64,000 bases of DNA from assembly GCF_011440305.1 (NCBI RefSeq), contig NZ_JAAOIW010000024.1, forward strand, positions 1 to 64,000. Reading direction: 5' to 3'. Under the pieces are notes generated by a model. It saw nothing but the letters and a program-made list of their open reading frames with translations. It did no database searches and was not told the DNA's origin. The position numbers and the translations under genes are program-made. The DNA is from Paenibacillus agricola. Lineage in GTDB: Bacteria; Bacillota; Bacilli; Paenibacillales; NBRC-103111. Shown here piece by piece: positions 53,888 to 63,254 of the stretch (the stretch's first letter is position 1; each line of letters opens with the position of its first letter).

Positions 53888-55444
53888 TTGAAGCTGATCC
53901 TCATTGAGGATGAACCGGAATCATTAATGGGCATGAAAAAAGCAGTAGAATCCATAAACATGGATTTTATTCTATTTACCTCGAATCATCCGGAAGACGC
54001 ATTACATATCATAGAGGAGCAAAGACCGGAACTTGTTGTTACCGATATCATGCTCCCTTATATGACCGGACTGGATTTAATCGAAGAGGTTACAAGTCCG
54101 GATTATCAACCCACCGTTATTGTCGTAAGCGGGTACAATGATTTTGAATATGCCAGAAAAAGTATCCAGGTCGGTGCTGTTGATTATTTGTTAAAGCCGT
54201 TCAGCACCGAGGAATTTACGGAGAAAATTCGAAAGGCTCTTACCGCGATACAAACAGAAAACATGCATCTTCTGGAAACCAAGCAGCAAAGAAGCTTTGC
54301 GGAAATCGGGAACCGTTCTATGCGTGACGACTATCTTGTTGATTTTTGTTTAAAGCCTACCGCTTTAGTTGAACATTTATATCAAAAAATGCGGTTGTGG
54401 GGAATCGAGTGGCTTGCCAATCAAACGTTTTCCCTCCTTGTTTTGGATACCAAAGGATATCCTGACGGTAAGCCTTTGGGCCGGGAATTCTCGCTTCAAA
54501 CGTTTGCCATCGGCAATATTGTTCAGGAATTAATTATTGATTATTCCCCATCCGTTACCTTTAAAGATTCTCAGAACCGTTGGATTGTACTTTCCGGCCA
54601 AGAAGATATCGAAGGCTTGTCGGCAACCGTTATCGCCCAAATCAAGCAATATCAGAAGCTGCCTCTTGCAGTTGGCGCCAGCTCAAGAATGAGTGCTTTT
54701 GAAGATATACATAACGCATATACTGAGGCCTTGAAAACCTTTCGAATAAGTTCTTTATCGGCCGGTTCGGACTATGTTTACCATAAAGCTGACGAGATTT
54801 CACCTCAGGAGGATATTTCATCTCCGAGGGTCATGTCATTGCTGATCAGTGACAGAGAGGAAGCAGTAATTGAGCAAAGTGTGAGCTATTTTATCCGTCA
54901 TACCTTTTTGTCCGAGGGTACGGTAAGCAAGGAGGATATGGTTCGTAAAATTTTGAATTACCTTTCACAAATTCATGTTTGTCTTAGTGAAAAAACGTCA
55001 AGAGAGCTGGATGAAATTCCAATGAAGGTGTGGGAGCAGTTTGACGAATGTAAAACGCTGGAAGAAAGCGAGGGTGTCTTGATCCAGTACCTGATTAACC
55101 TCAGCCGAGAGATATCCCCAGTTAAATCGAATGCAATGGTGGAGCGGGCTCTGAAGTTAATCTCAGCTAGATACATGGAAGATATGACTCTGCAAATTAT
55201 TGCCGATGAGTTATCCCTGCACCCTGTGTGGCTAAGCCAGCTAATTAAAAAAGAAACCGGACAAACGTATATGGCTCATCTTACAGAAACCCGTATCGAG
55301 CGCGCAAAAGCTTTACTAAGAGAAACCAGTCTCAAAATCTATGAAATTGCTGAGTCGGTCGGCTATCAAAATTTACAGCACTTCGGAACTATATTCAAAA
55401 AAAGAACAGGAGAAACTCCCAAAGAGTACCGGTACGGGAAATGA
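53888..55444 (+). CDS. YesN-type response regulator, AraC DNA-binding domain (system 3)
   Basis: 518 residues from TTG 53888 (AGAGGTGG six bases upstream; GTG 53879 overlaps it). The receiver domain has Glu7/Asp8, phospho-acceptor Asp53 (VTDIMLPYMTG), VSG, and Lys in LKPFST. The C-terminal AraC domain reads TLQIIADELSLHPVWLSQLI, then IAESVGYQNLQHFGTIFKK. The stop overlaps the kinase start by ATGA, so regulator and kinase are co-translated. Probable activator of the sugar cluster downstream. Confidence 0.93.
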   Translation: MKLILIEDEPESLMGMKKAVESINMDFILFTSNHPEDALHIIEEQRPELVVTDIMLPYMTGLDLIEEVTSPDYQPTVIVVSGYNDFEYARKSIQVGAVDYLLKPFSTEEFTEKIRKALTAIQTENMHLLETKQQRSFAEIGNRSMRDDYLVDFCLKPTALVEHLYQKMRLWGIEWLANQTFSLLVLDTKGYPDGKPLGREFSLQTFAIGNIVQELIIDYSPSVTFKDSQNRWIVLSGQEDIEGLSATVIAQIKQYQKLPLAVGASSRMSAFEDIHNAYTEALKTFRISSLSAGSDYVYHKADEISPQEDISSPRVMSLLISDREEAVIEQSVSYFIRHTFLSEGTVSKEDMVRKILNYLSQIHVCLSEKTSRELDEIPMKVWEQFDECKTLEESEGVLIQYLINLSREISPVKSNAMVERALKLISARYMEDMTLQIIADELSLHPVWLSQLIKKETGQTYMAHLTETRIERAKALLRETSLKIYEIAESVGYQNLQHFGTIFKKRTGETPKEYRYGK

Positions 55445-57135
55445 AAACAAAGCGATTTTCCTTTTTAAACAAGTTGTTTAACCGGATGTTTCTGCTCATG
55501 TCCATATGTATTTTCGTGCCTGTAGCTCTCCTTGGCTATCTTTCCTATGAAAAATCCAGAAATCAGCTGGAATCCGTGACTTCTCAATTACTTGAGGACA
55601 ACCTTCGGCTAAATGCTTATCAATTGAATAATTTCTTTAAAAGCGTGGAAAAAGAATCGGAGAAAATGATTGCGTCCAAAGAGCTGCAGAACCTGCTGCG
55701 CGTAGAGCCGCCCAAGACCTACGAACAGCAGTTAGGTTTTATTAACGGGATGGTTGATGTTATTATCCAACTTAAGGGCTCATATGAACTGTATGTCATC
55801 CCGAGAAGCATAGATCAATACCCTAATTACAGGAAGCTGTTAACCTTAAATAAGCTCGGGCCCGAATCGGATGTGTTCGACAGAGCCTATAAGCTGCAAA
55901 GAAAAGGCATTTGGGTTCATGTGTGGGATGAGAATTCACAGAAACCTATTTTTATTTATGTTAGGGCGATCCTAGCCAACAATCTTGAGCCGCTCGGTAT
56001 ACTGGCCATTCAGATTCCTGATTATATTTTTTTGAGGGAGATGAAGTCCCCTTCTTCATTCGAAAATTATACGTTTCTGATGGCAGACCATGAGAACAAC
56101 ATTATTTCCCATACATCCTCCGGCCGCTACAATGAAAAATATGTGCCACGGACCGATAGGTTTGAAACCGAAATCGAACTAGAGGAGGGAGGATGGAAGC
56201 TCATTGCGGCTGTACCCCAGAAGGATATATCGGGTACTATCGAGCAGATTAAAAAGTTTACGGTTTGGATTGTTGTGGGCGGCTTGTTTCTTATTGCCAT
56301 TCTTCTCACGCTGATTGTGAGGAGTGTAACATTACCGATCCATAAAATGGTGATACACATGAATAAGGTGCGTCAGGGCGAACTCACTCCTTTTCGTTTC
56401 AGCCAAACAAGTGAGGATGAGGTCGGACAGCTCGCTCAAGGCTATAATCAAATGATCTCGGGGATGACGGAGCTGCTTAAAACAACGAAGCAGATGGAGG
56501 CTGACAAGAGACAATTGGAACTTCAAACCTTAAATCATCAGATCAACCCACATTTTTTTTATAACACACTGGACGCGATCAAGTGGAGAGCGGAATTTGC
56601 CCATGAGAATAAAATCGCAACTATGGTAATGAAATTGGCTAATTTGCTTCGCTTCAGCTTAAATAATGGGGAAGAATGGACTACTGTCGAAAGAGAGATC
56701 GAGCACGCCAACAATTATTTGGACATTGAGCTGCTAAAGAGCAACCGCACTTTCCAAGTATTTATTCAGGTGGATCCGGATATTCTGAAGCTAAAGGTGA
56801 TTAAGCTCATTTTGCAGCCGATCGTTGAGAACGCGGTCAAGCATGGGGTGAATGAAGTCCCCGAAGGCAAAGGGAAGATTCGTTTAACCGCAAAGCGAAG
56901 CGAGCGAGATATTGTGTTTATCATTGAGGATAACGGTCCCGGAATGAGGCATGAGCATGCATTGGAAACGAAGGGACTGCCGGAGGGCGAGCCTCATCAC
57001 GGCATAGGACTGAGTAATGTCCATAAACGTTTGCAGCTCCATTTCAGCAGCGATTACGGCGTGCAGGTCGATACGAAAGCAACTCAGGGCTTTAGGGTAA
57101 TCATCCGCCATCCGACCTCAACGGACACGATATAG
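55441..57135 (+). CDS. YesM-type sensor histidine kinase (system 3)
   Basis: 564 residues: helix near 12-34, extracellular domain, second helix near 277-297, HAMP (HKMVIHMNKVRQGE), phospho-acceptor His371 (INPHFFYNTLD), N box LQPIVENAVKHGV, and boxes EDNGPGM and GIGLSNVHKRLQ. A terminator follows, separating the two-component pair from the transport genes. Confidence 0.93.
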   Translation: MKTKRFSFLNKLFNRMFLLMSICIFVPVALLGYLSYEKSRNQLESVTSQLLEDNLRLNAYQLNNFFKSVEKESEKMIASKELQNLLRVEPPKTYEQQLGFINGMVDVIIQLKGSYELYVIPRSIDQYPNYRKLLTLNKLGPESDVFDRAYKLQRKGIWVHVWDENSQKPIFIYVRAILANNLEPLGILAIQIPDYIFLREMKSPSSFENYTFLMADHENNIISHTSSGRYNEKYVPRTDRFETEIELEEGGWKLIAAVPQKDISGTIEQIKKFTVWIVVGGLFLIAILLTLIVRSVTLPIHKMVIHMNKVRQGELTPFRFSQTSEDEVGQLAQGYNQMISGMTELLKTTKQMEADKRQLELQTLNHQINPHFFYNTLDAIKWRAEFAHENKIATMVMKLANLLRFSLNNGEEWTTVEREIEHANNYLDIELLKSNRTFQVFIQVDPDILKLKVIKLILQPIVENAVKHGVNEVPEGKGKIRLTAKRSERDIVFIIEDNGPGMRHEHALETKGLPEGEPHHGIGLSNVHKRLQLHFSSDYGVQVDTKATQGFRVIIRHPTSTDTI

Positions 57136-57154
57136 CTTTAGGATAAATCATACA

Positions 57155-57194
57155 TAGCCCTCGTTCGGGATTTTTTTCGAATGAAGGCTTTTTT
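57155..57194 (+). terminator. Rho-independent terminator after the system 3 kinase
   Basis: AGCCCTCGTTCG pairs with CGAATGAAGGCT (one mismatch, one G-T pair); 10-base loop; then TTTTT. Confidence 0.8.
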
Positions 57195-57332
57195 ATAATA
57201 TCAAGTTGTTTTCCGGGCTCCATACTAATAATGCATGGGGAAACATTGGTTTATCCATGTTCAATCTTTTTTTATGCGTGTGTATGATAAGAGAGTAAAT
57301 AATTTATCTGTCTCGAGGAGGTCGCGACGATC

Positions 57333-58160
57333 GTGAACATTAAATATGCCTACAATACATTGGTTTATGCAGGAGAAGATATAGAGCAAGGAATTAAGCG
57401 GATTGCCGGTTTCGGCTATGATGCAGCAGAATTTGTAGGTGACCCAGATAACGTAGATCCCCGTCATATTCGGAATTTGCTTGAGAAATATAATCTGGGG
57501 GCATCGTCGATTTGCGCCATTTACACACCGCAACGGGACTTGGTATCAAGCAATGACAAGATTAGAAAAAACGCGGTTGCCTATATTAAGCAGTGTGTTG
57601 ACTTTGCTGCTTCCATAGGTGCCAAAGGCATATCCGTTACACCGACTGCCAATATGAAAATACACGCAGAAGCCGATCTGGAAACGGAGCTGAACTGGGC
57701 GGTTGAAGGAATAAGAGAAGCCGGACTTTATGCAGGCGAGCATGGTGTTAGCTTGGCTCTGGAAGCTTGGAACCGGTACGAGACTTACCTGATCAACCGT
57801 TTGGAGCAATCACTGGCTCTTGTGAATCAAATTAATCTGCCTAATGTCGGCTGCATGGGCGACACGTACCACATGAACATTGAGGAAACTGATATAGCGG
57901 AAGCCTTCCGTAACGTGGGAGACAAGCTTGCTTATGTCCACTTCGCCGATAGTAACCGTGCGGCACCAGGTCGGGGTCATATCGATTTTAGACCGATCGC
58001 TCAAGCGTTAAAGGACATCAATTATAAAGGATTTATCTCTATGGAGCTGCTGCCGCCTTTCGCGGATCCGTTTAGCGGCGTAAGATGTGAAGAATTTTAT
58101 GATCCATATACGAAGGAATCCATCGATTATTTAAAACAATTATTTGGTTCTCTATCTTAA
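57333..58160 (+). CDS. Ketose 3-epimerase-like enzyme (tagatose/psicose 3-epimerase family)
   Basis: 275-residue TIM barrel. Metal ligands Glu144 (LEAWNRYE), Asp177 (GDTYHMNIEE), His203 (YVHFAD) and Glu238 (SMELLPP) have spacings 33-26-35, the same as in characterised D-psicose 3-epimerases. These enzymes invert C3 of free ketoses with Mn or Co. GAGGAGGT precedes GTG 57333. It leads the system 3 operon with a zinc dehydrogenase; a paralogue is at 62403-63254. Confidence 0.88.
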   Translation: MNIKYAYNTLVYAGEDIEQGIKRIAGFGYDAAEFVGDPDNVDPRHIRNLLEKYNLGASSICAIYTPQRDLVSSNDKIRKNAVAYIKQCVDFAASIGAKGISVTPTANMKIHAEADLETELNWAVEGIREAGLYAGEHGVSLALEAWNRYETYLINRLEQSLALVNQINLPNVGCMGDTYHMNIEETDIAEAFRNVGDKLAYVHFADSNRAAPGRGHIDFRPIAQALKDINYKGFISMELLPPFADPFSGVRCEEFYDPYTKESIDYLKQLFGSLS

Positions 58161-58175
58161 GGAGGTTTACACACA

Positions 58176-59222
58176 ATGAAAAACACGATGTTGGCTGCCG
58201 TACTCCATAAGCCGGAGGATATGCGGGTAGAAGAAGTGCTTGTTCCGGAAATCGGAGAGAATGAAATTTTGATCGCCGTCCAACGCTGCGGCATATGCGG
58301 AACAGACCCTCATATTTACCGCGGACATTTTCCAGCTCCTACCCCTCTTATACAAGGGCATGAATTTTCGGGTGTAGTCGCCCGGATAGGAAGCGCCGTG
58401 AACACGGTTCAGGTAGGGGATCATGTTACCGCTGACATCAATATCAGCTGCGGCAAATGTTTCTACTGCCGTATGGGACAAAAGCTGTTTTGCGAGGAAA
58501 TTACACAGATCGGTGTGCATATAAACGGAGCATTTGCGCAATATGTAAAGGTTCCTGAGTCTAACATCTACAAGCTGCCGGAAGACATGTCTTGGGAGGA
58601 TGCAGCTTATATTGAGCCGCTAGCTTGTGTCATCCGTGGACAAGAGCGCGCCAATATTACAATGGGAAGCACTGTGGCCATTATCGGAGCCGGACCGATG
58701 GGATTGGTTCATGCCCAGTTGGCTAGGCTCAACGGCGCAAGCAAGGTTATTATTACTGAGATGAATGCAGTTCGCATCGAGAAGGCGAAAAGCTTGGGTA
58801 TTGACCATGTGATTGACGCCTCAGCCCAAGATCCGGTTAAAGCAGTCTTCGATTTGACGGAAGGCAGAGGAGCTGACTTTGTCATCGAGGCAGTAGGGGC
58901 GGTACCCACCTATCAGCAGGCCTTTCAAATGGTGCGCCGTGGAGGCGTTCTCGTTACTTACGGAGCGGCGCCTGCTAATGCGGTAATGGAAATCAAGCCC
59001 TTTGAAATTTACAGCAAGGAATTGACGATTGTAGGCTCCTATGCCGGTACGTATGATACTTGGCTGAAAGCGATCCATTTAATCTCCAGTAAGCGGTTCA
59101 AACCCACTGACATTATTACGAAAACGATTCCGCTTCAGCAAGTTGAGGACGGCGTTCGGGAAGCGATGACGAATAAAGATACGATTAAGATTATTGTAGA
59201 CTGCACCACTGTAAATGAATAA
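58176..59222 (+). CDS. Zinc-dependent sugar alcohol/threonine-type dehydrogenase
   Basis: 348-residue medium-chain dehydrogenase: catalytic zinc Cys in CGICGTDPH, GHEFSG, Glu in AYIEPLACV, structural zinc cysteines in CGKCFYCRMGQKLFC, and NAD motif GAGPMGLVHA. Similar in build to sorbitol, galactitol and threonine dehydrogenases. AAGGAGG precedes ATG 58176, 16 bases after the epimerase. Likely interconverts a polyol and the ketose acted on by the epimerase. Confidence 0.9.
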   Translation: MKNTMLAAVLHKPEDMRVEEVLVPEIGENEILIAVQRCGICGTDPHIYRGHFPAPTPLIQGHEFSGVVARIGSAVNTVQVGDHVTADINISCGKCFYCRMGQKLFCEEITQIGVHINGAFAQYVKVPESNIYKLPEDMSWEDAAYIEPLACVIRGQERANITMGSTVAIIGAGPMGLVHAQLARLNGASKVIITEMNAVRIEKAKSLGIDHVIDASAQDPVKAVFDLTEGRGADFVIEAVGAVPTYQQAFQMVRRGGVLVTYGAAPANAVMEIKPFEIYSKELTIVGSYAGTYDTWLKAIHLISSKRFKPTDIITKTIPLQQVEDGVREAMTNKDTIKIIVDCTTVNE

Positions 59223-59238
59223 TAGGGGGAACTGGTAA

Positions 59239-60618
59239 ATGAAATCGAAATGGATGAAGTCATCCGCTGCAGTATTGCTAAGCAGCGCACTGCTGTTAAG
59301 CGCTTGCTCGACCGATAAAGGGGCCGCGCCTTCCGAACAAGGCAATACCTCCGGCGAAAAAGTGACATTGAACGGGGTGTTCCTTGGGGCAACATGGGGT
59401 CAGGCTACGCAGGAGCTGGCAAAAGAATATGAAAAAGAAACCGGCGTCAAGGTAAATATCGAGCTTGTCGGACGTGACGTTATTTATCAGAAGATGGCTT
59501 TATCCATTGCCGGACAAGCTAACTACGATCTGTTTAATGCCGATTATAACTGGATCCCGGAATTTGCATCGACAGACAGCTTATATCCGTTGGATGATTT
59601 GATCAAAAAGAACAATGTGGATACGTCCAAATATTTGCCGAGAGCTTTAGCCTTAACCCAATGGAATGGAAAAAATGGGTCATTCGGCAACGGAGGGACG
59701 ATCTATGGTCTCCCGCAAACGATTCATCCTCATGTACTCTGGTACCGTTCAGATTTGTTTAATAACGACAAGATAAAGCAGGAATTTAAAGCCGCTTATG
59801 GCTATGATCTCGTTCCGCCTAAGACGATGAAGCAGTTCCAAGACGCCGCCGCGTTTTTTAACGGAAAAGAAGTAAACGGCCAGAAAATGTACGGCTGGGC
59901 CGCACAAGGAAGCAAAGGCTTCGGTAACGTTCATACCTGGCTGTCTTTTATGTATTCCAACGGTGCCGATGTCATCAATTGGGATAAAATGACCTCTTCC
60001 TTATCAACGCCTGAAGCCATCGAGGCCACAAAGACTTGGGTGGATCTGTTGAAGTATTCCCCTCCGGGAATCAACGATTATACCTTTGCCGAGGTTGCGT
60101 CGGACGCAGCACAGGGCAAGCTGGCAATGGCTTTACACTGGTCCTGGTCCGCATTTGAAGTAGATGATCCCAAGTCGTCAAAAACAGTCGGTAATTGGGA
60201 TTTTGTCCAAGTGCCTGCGATGAAACAATCCGTACCGCATTTAGCGGGCTGGTCTATCGTAATGCCAAAGACAACGAAACATCCCGATGAGGCCTTTAAA
60301 TTTATGACCTGGCTCGAAAGCAAGCAAAATGATGTTCGTCAAGCTGCGATGGGCGGGGGAGACCCGGTTCGCGAGGAATCCTATAGCGATCCGACTCTAA
60401 CTAACGAGCTGATCCCAGGAACGAATGTCAAGAAATTCCGCCGTTACGAGGCCCTGAAGGAAGCTATGAAAACTACGAAAGCGCGTCCGTTCTTTCCGCA
60501 GGAGGAGAAATGGGAAAGCACAGTTTCCGAATATTTGAGCGCAGCACAGTTGAAGCAAATCACTGTAGAAGAAGCACTGAAGAAAGCCGACGAAGCAGTC
60601 AATAAAATGTTGAAATAA
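59239..60618 (+). CDS. Sugar ABC substrate-binding lipoprotein (system 3)
   Basis: 459 residues; lipobox LLSAC (Cys23), family 1 solute-binding fold (NVHTWLSFMYSNGAD, HLAGWSIVMPK, WLESKQNDVRQ). AGGGGGAACT precedes ATG 59239. Two permeases follow after a short hairpin. A polyol or rare sugar is a plausible ligand given the epimerase and dehydrogenase; inference. Confidence 0.92.
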   Translation: MKSKWMKSSAAVLLSSALLLSACSTDKGAAPSEQGNTSGEKVTLNGVFLGATWGQATQELAKEYEKETGVKVNIELVGRDVIYQKMALSIAGQANYDLFNADYNWIPEFASTDSLYPLDDLIKKNNVDTSKYLPRALALTQWNGKNGSFGNGGTIYGLPQTIHPHVLWYRSDLFNNDKIKQEFKAAYGYDLVPPKTMKQFQDAAAFFNGKEVNGQKMYGWAAQGSKGFGNVHTWLSFMYSNGADVINWDKMTSSLSTPEAIEATKTWVDLLKYSPPGINDYTFAEVASDAAQGKLAMALHWSWSAFEVDDPKSSKTVGNWDFVQVPAMKQSVPHLAGWSIVMPKTTKHPDEAFKFMTWLESKQNDVRQAAMGGGDPVREESYSDPTLTNELIPGTNVKKFRRYEALKEAMKTTKARPFFPQEEKWESTVSEYLSAAQLKQITVEEALKKADEAVNKMLK

Positions 60619-60625
60619 ATGAGGC

Positions 60626-60646
60626 GAGGGGGAGATGATCCCCCTC
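60626..60646 (+). terminator. Hairpin between binding protein and permease genes
   Basis: 8-bp stem GAGGGGGA/TCCCCCTC with a five-base loop and no T-run. It may keep binding protein message in excess over permease message. Confidence 0.55.
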
Positions 60647-60668
60647 AAATTCATTAGGGGAGTTGAAT

Positions 60669-61553
60669 ATGGACAGATTAAAGTTACACAGAAACGGGCC
60701 CTACCTTGTCATGATACCGGGATTGATTCTCCTCGCTTTATTTTCTATTTATCCGTTTTTATTTCTTTTGAAAATTAGCTTTCAGAAATACAGTCCCATT
60801 GGAAAAACCAAGCCGTTTATCGGCTTTGATAACTATATTCATTTATTTCAGGATCATAACTTCTGGAATGCAATTAAGGTAACGGCTATATTCGTGCTAA
60901 GCACGGTTTCCTTGGAATTTATTATCGGTCTTGCATTGGCTGTAATTTTAAACCAGCTCCGCATTGGGGAACGGATTGTTCAATCGCTCATTTTGATTCC
61001 CATTGCCATGGCGCCTACTGTTGTAGGTTTAATGTTCCGATTCATGATGAATGATCAGTACGGGGTGCTTAATTATTTTGCCGAAATTTTCGGGTTTTCA
61101 AGAACTGCCTGGTTGTCCAATCTGGATTTTGCTCTGCCTGCTCTCATTGCAACGGATATTTGGCAGTGGACGCCGTTTATGATGATTATTTTGCTGGCAG
61201 GTTTAAAAGGGATATCGGATGAGCCGTACGAGGCGGCTAGAATAGACGGAGCATCAGCGTGGCAAACCTTCTGGTATGTTACGATTCCGCAGCTGTCGAA
61301 GATCATTTATATCGCCTTATTACTCAGAACCATCGATTCTTTTAGAATCTATGACACCATTTATATGATGACCAAAGGCGGTCCTATTAATTCAACCTCA
61401 ACCTTAAGCTGGATTGTTTATGATAAAGGCTTTAAGTTTCTGGAATTCGGTTATGGAGCGGCCATCTGTGTCGTTCTGCTTATCGTCGTTGTAACTTTGT
61501 TAACGCTATTGCTGAAAAAAATCGATCTGTTTGAGGTGGAAAAGAAATCATGA
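60669..61553 (+). CDS. Sugar ABC transporter permease, MalF/UgpA type (system 3)
   Basis: 294 residues, six membrane helices, and EAA loop YEAARIDGASAWQTFWYVTIPQL. ATG 60669 is preferred over TTG 60663 from the position of AGGGGAG. The stop overlaps the next start by ATGA. Confidence 0.92.
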   Translation: MDRLKLHRNGPYLVMIPGLILLALFSIYPFLFLLKISFQKYSPIGKTKPFIGFDNYIHLFQDHNFWNAIKVTAIFVLSTVSLEFIIGLALAVILNQLRIGERIVQSLILIPIAMAPTVVGLMFRFMMNDQYGVLNYFAEIFGFSRTAWLSNLDFALPALIATDIWQWTPFMMIILLAGLKGISDEPYEAARIDGASAWQTFWYVTIPQLSKIIYIALLLRTIDSFRIYDTIYMMTKGGPINSTSTLSWIVYDKGFKFLEFGYGAAICVVLLIVVVTLLTLLLKKIDLFEVEKKS

Positions 61554-62380
61554 GCACTTCCAAACATAAGTCCGTCGTACTGCTACAGTTGTTTATAGTT
61601 GCGATTGCTATGCTTATTTTCGTTTTCCCTATTTTCTGGATGATCATGACTTCTCTAAAAAGTCAGAACGATGCTTTTACAGCGGTTCCCAAGTGGCTAT
61701 TTACGGTAACCTTTGACAATTATAAAGTGGTATTAATAGATAGAAACTTTATGAAATATTTATTGAACAGCTTCTATATTTCCGCAGTATCTACCATATT
61801 TGCCGTGATGTTGGGATGCGGTGTCGCCTATCCGTTCGCCCGGTATAACTTGAAGGGCTCGAAGAACATTTTAACGTGGATTCTGACGCTTAGAATTGTG
61901 CCGCCTATCGTTTCAATTACGCCGATTTATTTACTTTTTTCGCAGTTGAATATGCTGGATACGTATACTTCTCTCATTTTGATGTATACCTTTATGAACC
62001 TGCCTTTAGCTATTTGGCTCCTTTACGGATTCTTTAAGGATGTCCCGGGAGAAATTGAGGAGTCGGCGCTTGTAGACGGATGTAACCGTTTTACGGCTTT
62101 TTTCAGAGTGATTCTGCCAATCGTAGGGCCGGGACTTGTATCCGCAGGATTGCTTTCTTTCATCTTTGCTTGGAACGAATTTTTGTTTGCGAACATATTA
62201 TCTGGTCCGAATGTGCGAACCGCACCGGTTGGACTTAACGAATATGCTACGCCAGTAAGTGTATTGTGGGGGCAAATAGCAGCAGCGGGCACCTTGATTA
62301 TTGTGCCGATTGCAGTAATAACCATAGCGCTTCAGCGTAAAATGGTGCGCGGGCTTACTATGGGAGCAGTAAAAGGATAA
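61550..62380 (+). CDS. Sugar ABC transporter permease, MalG/UgpE type (system 3)
   Basis: 276 residues, six membrane helices, EAA loop (IEESALVDGCNRFTAFFRVILP) and C-terminal MVRGLTMGAVKG. Translationally coupled to the preceding permease. No ATPase gene follows. Confidence 0.92.
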   Translation: MSTSKHKSVVLLQLFIVAIAMLIFVFPIFWMIMTSLKSQNDAFTAVPKWLFTVTFDNYKVVLIDRNFMKYLLNSFYISAVSTIFAVMLGCGVAYPFARYNLKGSKNILTWILTLRIVPPIVSITPIYLLFSQLNMLDTYTSLILMYTFMNLPLAIWLLYGFFKDVPGEIEESALVDGCNRFTAFFRVILPIVGPGLVSAGLLSFIFAWNEFLFANILSGPNVRTAPVGLNEYATPVSVLWGQIAAAGTLIIVPIAVITIALQRKMVRGLTMGAVKG

Positions 62381-62402
62381 TAGCCCTGAGGAGGGATAAA
62401 TG

Positions 62403-63254
62403 ATGTTCAAGTACAGTGTAACCCAATGGATTTTTGGTCATGAAGACATGGAAGTCAGCCTCCAGAGGCTTAAGAAGTTCGGTTATGACGGAGTGGAGCT
62501 TGCCGGAGAGCCCAAGAAGCTGGACATTGCTGCCATTCAGAAGCTCATGGACAAGTATGGGATGGGATGCACATCCATCTGCGGAATTTATAATGCGGAG
62601 CGCGACCTTTCTAGCCCGACGCCGGAAATAAGGCTTAATGCGGTTCAATATGTGAAGAATTGTGTAGATATGGCGGTCACGGTGGGCGCTTCTGTCGTCA
62701 TCGTAGTTCCTACGCCAGTAGGAAAAAGCGGTCCAGATTCTAACCGAGAAGAGGAATGGAGCCTAGCGGTCGGCAGCTTAAAAGAAGCAGGAGCCTATGC
62801 GGATGCTAAAGGCATAAGTCTGGCGATTGAAGCGTTGAACCGGTTTGAAACGTATCTGGTCAATAATTTGGACACGGCTAAAAAGCTTGTCGAGGAAGTC
62901 AATGTGAATTGCGTAGGGATCATGGCTGATTTATTTCATATGAATATTGAGGAAAGAAATCATATGACCTCTCTTAGAAATATAGCTCCGTATCTCCTGC
63001 ATGTGCATATTGCGGATAATACCCGGGAAGCGGCAGGGCTTGGCCAGACTAATTTTGTTACGGTGATGCGTACCTTAATTGAAATTGGATATACTGGCGC
63101 CATCACTATGGAATTTATGCCGCGGGTATCGAATCCTTATTTGAGCGCGGAAACCAACGAATCAGGCTCGGTATATGATCAATATACACGGCAGTCGATA
63201 GAGCATATTAAAGGAATCATGCAGTGCTTGGAGGGAAACCATGGACACCATTAA
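62403..63254 (+). CDS. Second ketose 3-epimerase-like enzyme
   Basis: 283 residues from ATG 62403 (GAGGAGGG seven bases upstream). Metal ligands Glu143, Asp176, His202 and Glu237 keep the 33-26-35 spacing of the tagatose/psicose epimerase family. It is a paralogue of the product at 57333-58160 (shared FGYDG/FGYDA, NRFETY/NRYETY, HMNIEE). The gene overlaps the next start by 14 bases. Two divergent epimerases in one operon suggest two steps or two substrates. Confidence 0.88.
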   Translation: MFKYSVTQWIFGHEDMEVSLQRLKKFGYDGVELAGEPKKLDIAAIQKLMDKYGMGCTSICGIYNAERDLSSPTPEIRLNAVQYVKNCVDMAVTVGASVVIVVPTPVGKSGPDSNREEEWSLAVGSLKEAGAYADAKGISLAIEALNRFETYLVNNLDTAKKLVEEVNVNCVGIMADLFHMNIEERNHMTSLRNIAPYLLHVHIADNTREAAGLGQTNFVTVMRTLIEIGYTGAITMEFMPRVSNPYLSAETNESGSVYDQYTRQSIEHIKGIMQCLEGNHGHH

